A stretch of DNA of 34,586 nt, taken from positions 1 to 34,586 of the forward strand of contig JAFWMS010000004.1 in NCBI GenBank assembly GCA_017545535.1, read 5' to 3'. A program made the translations under genes and the position numbers. The notes under the pieces were generated by a model, which was not told the origin of the DNA, did no database searches, and saw only the letters and a program-made list of their open reading frames with translations. Shown one piece after another: positions 31,197-34,586 of this stretch. The DNA is from Clostridia bacterium (GTDB lineage: Bacteria; Bacillota; Clostridia; Christensenellales; CAG-138). How positions within the stretch are numbered: position 1 is the stretch's first letter; each line of letters begins with the position of its first letter.

Positions 31197-31907
31197 ATGG
31201 AAGCCTACGGGTACAAGGAGGGGGTGCGGGACGGGCTCCCCATCGGATTGGGGTATCTGTCCGTGTCCTTCGGCTTCGCCATCTGGGCGGTGAAGCAGGG
31301 CATCCCAGGCCTGACGCTGATCGTCCTCTCCGGCACCAACCTGACCTCCGCGGGCCAGGTGGCCGGGGTCACGGTCATGGCGGCAGGGGGCCTGCTCGTC
31401 GAGCTTGCCTTGACGGAGTTCATCATCAACCTGCGCTACGCCCTCATGAGCGTCACCCTCACCCAAAAGCTTTCGCCCAAATTTTCCCTATGGCAGCGGA
31501 TGCTGGCGGCCTTCTTCGTCACCGACGAGATCTTCGCTGTGTCGTCCACCAGGAAGGGCCTGTTGACCTTTCCCTACATGATGGGCCTTGGGAGCCTCCC
31601 CTGGATCGGCTGGACCCTGGGCACGGCCCTGGGGGCTTTTGCCGGGACGCTGCTGCCCGCCGCCCTCTCCGCCGCGCTGGGCATCGCCATCTACGGCATG
31701 TTCATGGCCATTCTGGTGCCGGGGGCGTTGGAGGAGAAAGGGGTGCTGCTGGCCATCTGCGCGGCAGTATCGCTGGGGCTGATCCTGCGGTACGTGCCCC
31801 TGTTCCGCTTCCTGTCCGAGGGCTTCGTCATCATCCTCAGCGCCGTCTTCGGGGCGTGCATCGCCGCCTGGCTAAAGCCCATAGAGGCGGGGGAGGTGGA
31901 CGCATGA
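31197..31907 (+). CDS. azlC: Branched-chain amino acid exporter, large subunit AzlC
   Basis: Membrane protein of the AzlC/YgaZ family, exporting Leu, Val, Ile and analogues with AzlD. The 236 residues show GVRDGLPIGLGYLSVSFGFAIWA at the N-terminus, the long EFIINLRYALMSVTL near 77 and the FFVTDEIFAV motif near 108; about six to seven membrane segments. ATG 31197 has GGAG about 8 nt upstream. It overlaps azlD by ATGA. Confidence 0.92.
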   Translation: MEAYGYKEGVRDGLPIGLGYLSVSFGFAIWAVKQGIPGLTLIVLSGTNLTSAGQVAGVTVMAAGGLLVELALTEFIINLRYALMSVTLTQKLSPKFSLWQRMLAAFFVTDEIFAVSSTRKGLLTFPYMMGLGSLPWIGWTLGTALGAFAGTLLPAALSAALGIAIYGMFMAILVPGALEEKGVLLAICAAVSLGLILRYVPLFRFLSEGFVIILSAVFGACIAAWLKPIEAGEVDA

Positions 31908-32212
31908 AGCTCTATCTCTACCTGCTGGTCATGGCCGCCGTCACCTATCTTATCCGCATGCTGCCCCTCGCATTCTTCCGCAAAAGGATCACCAGCCCCT
32001 TTTTGCTGGGGGTCCTCCACTACATGCCCTATGCGGTGCTGGGGACCATGACCGTCCCCGCCATCTTTACCTCCACCGGGGAGCCCGTCTCCGCCGTGGT
32101 GGGCACCCTGGCGGCCCTGCTGCTGGGTCTTAAGCGCCGTTCCCTCATCGAGGTGGCCCTCTTCGCCACCGCCGCAGCCTATATCACCAGCCTCATCTTG
32201 CCCCTGTTGTAA
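31904..32212 (+). CDS. azlD: Branched-chain amino acid exporter, small subunit AzlD
   Basis: A 102-residue hydrophobic partner of AzlC with about four membrane segments. The family motif AAVTYLIRMLPLAFFRKR is at residues 11-28, then LHYMPYAVLGTMTVPAIF near 40. It starts in the ATGA that ends azlC. No terminator is obvious before the MerR-type promoter 18 nt downstream. Confidence 0.92.
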   Translation: MKLYLYLLVMAAVTYLIRMLPLAFFRKRITSPFLLGVLHYMPYAVLGTMTVPAIFTSTGEPVSAVVGTLAALLLGLKRRSLIEVALFATAAAYITSLILPLL

Positions 32213-32229
32213 ATAATTGCAAAAACCTC

Positions 32230-32260
32230 TTGACCCTGACCATACGTCAGGGTTTATGCT
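32230..32260 (+). promoter_or_regulatory. MerR-type promoter with palindromic operator in a 19-bp spacer
   Basis: TTGACC (32230-32235) and TATGCT (32255-32260) are 19 bp apart, longer than the usual 17. The spacer region holds the perfect inverted repeat ACCCTGAC (32233-32240), CATAC, GTCAGGGT (32246-32253). This is the arrangement MerR-family activators twist into an active form, so the downstream regulator most likely controls itself here. Confidence 0.85.
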
Positions 32261-32284
32261 ATACAGCGAAGGGAGGCGATGACC

Positions 32285-33022
32285 ATGATTACCGTCCATG
32301 AGGTCAGCAAATTGACCGGCGTCAGCATTCGGACCCTGCACCACTACGATAAGCTGGGCCTGTTAAAACCGGTGGCCGTCACTGAGGCCGGCTATCGGCT
32401 GTATGACGAAAGCTCCTTGATCCGGCTCCAGAGCATCCTGCTGTTTCGGGAGCTTCAGTTCCCCCTGAAGGACATCGGGAGGATCCTGGACAGCCCCGCC
32501 TTCGACAGGAACAAGGCCTTGGATCAGCAGATACATCTGTTGGAGCTGCAGCGGGAGCACATAGACAACCTGATTGACTTAGCCAAGGGAATAAGATTTG
32601 TGGGAGTAAAGCATATGACGACGGACTTCAGACCGTTCGACACCAAAAAGATCGACGAGTACGCCCGGGAAGCCAAGGCCTCCTGGGGCACCACGCCGGA
32701 GTGGAAGGAATATGAGCAGAAATCCAAGGGCCGCACGAAGGAGCAGACTGCGGCAATCAGCGAGGGCATGATGGATATCTTCCGGTCTTTCGGCGCCATC
32801 CGAGAGGGGGACCCCGCTTCGGCGGAGGCCCAGGCCCTGGTGAACAAGCTCCAAGGCTACATCACGGAGAACTTCTACACCTGCTCGGATAAGATCCTGC
32901 TGAGCCTGTCGAAGATGTACGGCGGGGGCGGCAGCATGACCGAGAGCATCGACAAAGTGGGCGGCCCCGGCACGGGAGAATTCGCCGAACGGGCCATTCA
33001 TATCCACTGCAAGGCGGAGTAA
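32285..33022 (+). CDS. MerR-family activator with TipAS-type drug-binding domain
   Basis: 245 residues. N-terminal winged helix (VHEVSKLTGVSIRTLHHYDKLGLLKPV, then GYRLYDESSLIRLQ), a coiled-coil helix (about 75-105), then an all-helical domain of about 135 residues of the TipAS type, which captures hydrophobic or macrocyclic ligands in TipAL, Mta and SkgA. The end part YTCSDKILLSLSKMYGGGGSM is close to the usual TipAS segment. ATG 32285 is preferred over 32279 because GGGAGG (32271-32276) is then 8 nt away. Neighbouring azlCD may or may not be a target. Confidence 0.9.
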   Translation: MITVHEVSKLTGVSIRTLHHYDKLGLLKPVAVTEAGYRLYDESSLIRLQSILLFRELQFPLKDIGRILDSPAFDRNKALDQQIHLLELQREHIDNLIDLAKGIRFVGVKHMTTDFRPFDTKKIDEYAREAKASWGTTPEWKEYEQKSKGRTKEQTAAISEGMMDIFRSFGAIREGDPASAEAQALVNKLQGYITENFYTCSDKILLSLSKMYGGGGSMTESIDKVGGPGTGEFAERAIHIHCKAE

Positions 33023-33061
33023 ACGGGAAGCGGCTGTTTTTTACGGCAGATCCATCGCATT

Positions 33062-33138
33062 CTGCGTGCATCGGATGAGCATCGTGATGCAGCGCAGGGT
33101 TTTGAAGAGGAGACGCTCGATCGAGCGTCTCTTTTTTT
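33062..33138 (+). terminator. Terminator of the MerR gene, with an upstream stem
   Basis: GAGACGCTC-GATC-GAGCGTCTC (33110-33131), perfect, followed by seven T (33132-33138). A further imperfect stem, CTGCG-TGCATC with GATGCAGCGCAG, covers about 33062-33097. Confidence 0.85.
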
Positions 33139-33186
33139 GGACACATGAGTAGCATGACAGGATATGGGACCGAGTTCATTTTTGAC

Positions 33187-33220
33187 TTGAAAACCGTTTT
33201 ACAAGCTGATATATTATAAA
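33187..33220 (+). promoter_or_regulatory. Promoter of the C39-like/InlB-repeat gene, with possible phased boxes
   Basis: TTGAAA (33187-33192), 17-bp spacer, TATATT (33210-33215). The same stretch also contains TGAAAAC (33188) and TTACAAG (33199), 11 bp apart, similar to the boxes near the two-component system. This part of the window (33140-33275) is clearly richer in A and T. Confidence 0.5.
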
Positions 33221-33275
33221 AGTACCCATATAAACAGTGTAAAAACACAGAGAGTGGCTTGCAAAAGGAGGAAAA

Positions 33276-34586
33276 ATGAAAAAGAGGATACTGGCTCTGC
33301 TTATGGCAGTCCTTGGGTTATCGCTTGTGCTTCTCCCGAATACTGCACATGCTGATAAAGGACCTTTTGCTTCCGGTGATTGGTCAAATGAATGGAATTG
33401 GTGGTCCCAAGGACAGAGCTCACTGGCGGGAATGCGCAATTATGGGTGCTTCGTGGTAGCCCAGGCAAGGATGCTTGTTGCGATGGGTATTGCGAGCGGA
33501 GACACAACGGCCTTCAATCCGGATGTGTATCATGACTGGCTGAGTGCGAATGGCTTCTTGGACGGGATGCGCATGCGCTCCTATGACGGTCCCCAGGTAT
33601 ATGCCTCGCAGAGAGGCTATTCCCTCAATTATGAAGGCGTCGTGTATCCCGAGGGAAACAACAATAAAGTCTGGGAGAATATTAGCGCCGGCAAACTGAC
33701 CATTCTGAGAACGGCAGAATGGACGGATGGCGTAATGACGAAATCTCATTATGTCTTAGTGAACAACGACGCATCTGAGCAGCTGGGGAAATTGCGGGTG
33801 TTCGAATCCTATTGTACCGATGACATGGCTGGGACCCAGGACTGGAACAGTTGGACATACGAGATCATCACCTATAGTTACAATCCTGCTGTGCAGCCTC
33901 AGACCTATACCGTTTCTTTCGATCCGAAGGGCGGAAACGTCAGCCCTGCAAGCAAGACTGTGACTTATGGTCAAGCGTATGGATCGTTGCCGGTCCCAAC
34001 AAAAACGGGCTATTCTTTTTCAGGATGGTTCGCGTGGGTAGATGACGGCTTTTGGGTAAATGAATCGACGATCGTCAATTTGGCGAAGGACCATACACTT
34101 ACAGCCGAATGGAAGCCCAAAAAATATACCGTCTATTTCTCGCCTCAGGGCGGTTCCTGTGATGTGACCAGTAAGACCGTTTCATATGGGGGATTATATG
34201 GCGATCTGCCGACGCCCACAAGAAACGGGTATTCTTTCCTTGGATGGTATACCCTAAGCGGAAAGCAAATCACGTACTATTCCACAGTGAACGTCAATTA
34301 CGATGATAATCTCTATGCTCACTGGACGCCCAAGACCTACACCGTGACCCTGAACCCCAACGGCGGCAGCTGCAGCACGGCGTCGAAGCAGGTCACCTAC
34401 GGCAAAGCCTACGGCACCATGCCCGTGCCCACGAGGAAGGGCTATACCTTCGCGGGCTGGTGGACCGCCAAGACCGGCGGCAAGAAGGTGACAGCCAGCA
34501 CCGTTTGCTATGCCTCCGGGAACTACACCCTGTACGCCCGCTGGACGGAGGGCTACACCATGACCTTCAACCCCAACGGCGGCACG
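33276..34586 (+). CDS. Secreted cysteine-peptidase-like protein with InlB-type repeats (partial)
   Basis: 437 residues to the window edge, no stop seen. Signal peptide (1-26, cut after AHA). Residues about 27-205 look like a papain/C39-type peptidase fold: WSQGQSSLAGMRNYGCFVVAQ with Cys58 and SHYVLVNND with His158. Then come Listeria-Bacteroides (InlB B, Flg_new) repeats starting at residues 211, 284, 355 and 427, each about 71-73 long, with KTVTYG, GYSFSGW and LTAEW-type motifs. The first part, through repeat 2, uses AT-richer codons; repeats 3 and 4 (from about 34325) are GC-rich like the rest of the window, suggesting a mosaic gene. Probably a cell-surface or secreted protein. AGGAGG at 33266-33271 sets the start. 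Confidence 0.8.
   Translation, partial: MKKRILALLMAVLGLSLVLLPNTAHADKGPFASGDWSNEWNWWSQGQSSLAGMRNYGCFVVAQARMLVAMGIASGDTTAFNPDVYHDWLSANGFLDGMRMRSYDGPQVYASQRGYSLNYEGVVYPEGNNNKVWENISAGKLTILRTAEWTDGVMTKSHYVLVNNDASEQLGKLRVFESYCTDDMAGTQDWNSWTYEIITYSYNPAVQPQTYTVSFDPKGGNVSPASKTVTYGQAYGSLPVPTKTGYSFSGWFAWVDDGFWVNESTIVNLAKDHTLTAEWKPKKYTVYFSPQGGSCDVTSKTVSYGGLYGDLPTPTRNGYSFLGWYTLSGKQITYYSTVNVNYDDNLYAHWTPKTYTVTLNPNGGSCSTASKQVTYGKAYGTMPVPTRKGYTFAGWWTAKTGGKKVTASTVCYASGNYTLYARWTEGYTMTFNPNGGT

Overview
The window is GC-rich chromosomal DNA from an endospore-forming bacterium of the Bacillota, most likely class Clostridia. The main evidence is a spoIIE-spoIIGA-sigE sporulation operon, a spoVT regulator gene and a CotF-like coat protein gene. 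Intrinsic terminators, AGGAGG-type ribosome sites and sigma-A-like promoters with 17-18 bp spacers agree with this. No rRNA, tRNA, transposase, phage or CRISPR array is visible. Genus cannot be fixed from the sequence alone.

Layout. (1) 1-1207: end of an unknown gene and nagA (amino-sugar catabolism). (2) 1349-2116, minus: a TSUP/TauE-type exporter. (3) 2262-7224: a complete branched-chain amino acid ABC importer (livJHMGF) behind a promoter, a 26-residue leader peptide rich in Ile, Val and Leu codons, and a terminator/antiterminator pair, which together form a textbook-like translation-coupled attenuator. (4) 7394-12239: M42 peptidase, an MFS/GPH-type transporter (minus), then a GDPD-Nudix-YdeI-like trio. 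(5) 12328-13549, minus: thymidylate kinase followed by a broken polysaccharide deacetylase. (6) 13759-17448: spoIIE-spoIIGA-sigE with ATGA coupling. SpoIIE activates sigma-F in the forespore, and SpoIIGA processes pro-sigma-E in the mother cell. (7) 17562-18611: galM. (8) 18794-22175: an OmpR-type two-component system and an anchored extracytoplasmic protein of unknown function; two promoters here carry TTACAA boxes with 11-bp phasing at the same distance from the -10. (9) 22222-25100, minus: spoVT and two COG0523/CobW metallochaperone-type GTPases, one with a repeated His/Asp/Cys metal-binding tract and one fused to a DUF1980-like domain. (10) 25288-27994: a TldD/TldE-type protease pair. (11) 28138-30329, minus: HD-domain protein, XdhC-like protein with swapped domain order, and TcdA. 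(12) 30583-33022: CotF-like protein (minus), azlCD branched-chain amino acid exporter, MerR/TipAS regulator with a palindromic operator in a 19-bp spacer. (13) 33276-end: a secreted cysteine-peptidase-like protein with InlB-type repeats, running off the window.

Five intergenic regions carry copies of one previously unfamiliar element: three hairpins (A, M, B), about 130-136 bp when complete, with conserved unpaired cores and stems whose sequences differ between copies while remaining perfectly paired. This element, the liv attenuator and the phased-box regulon are the most interesting signals here.
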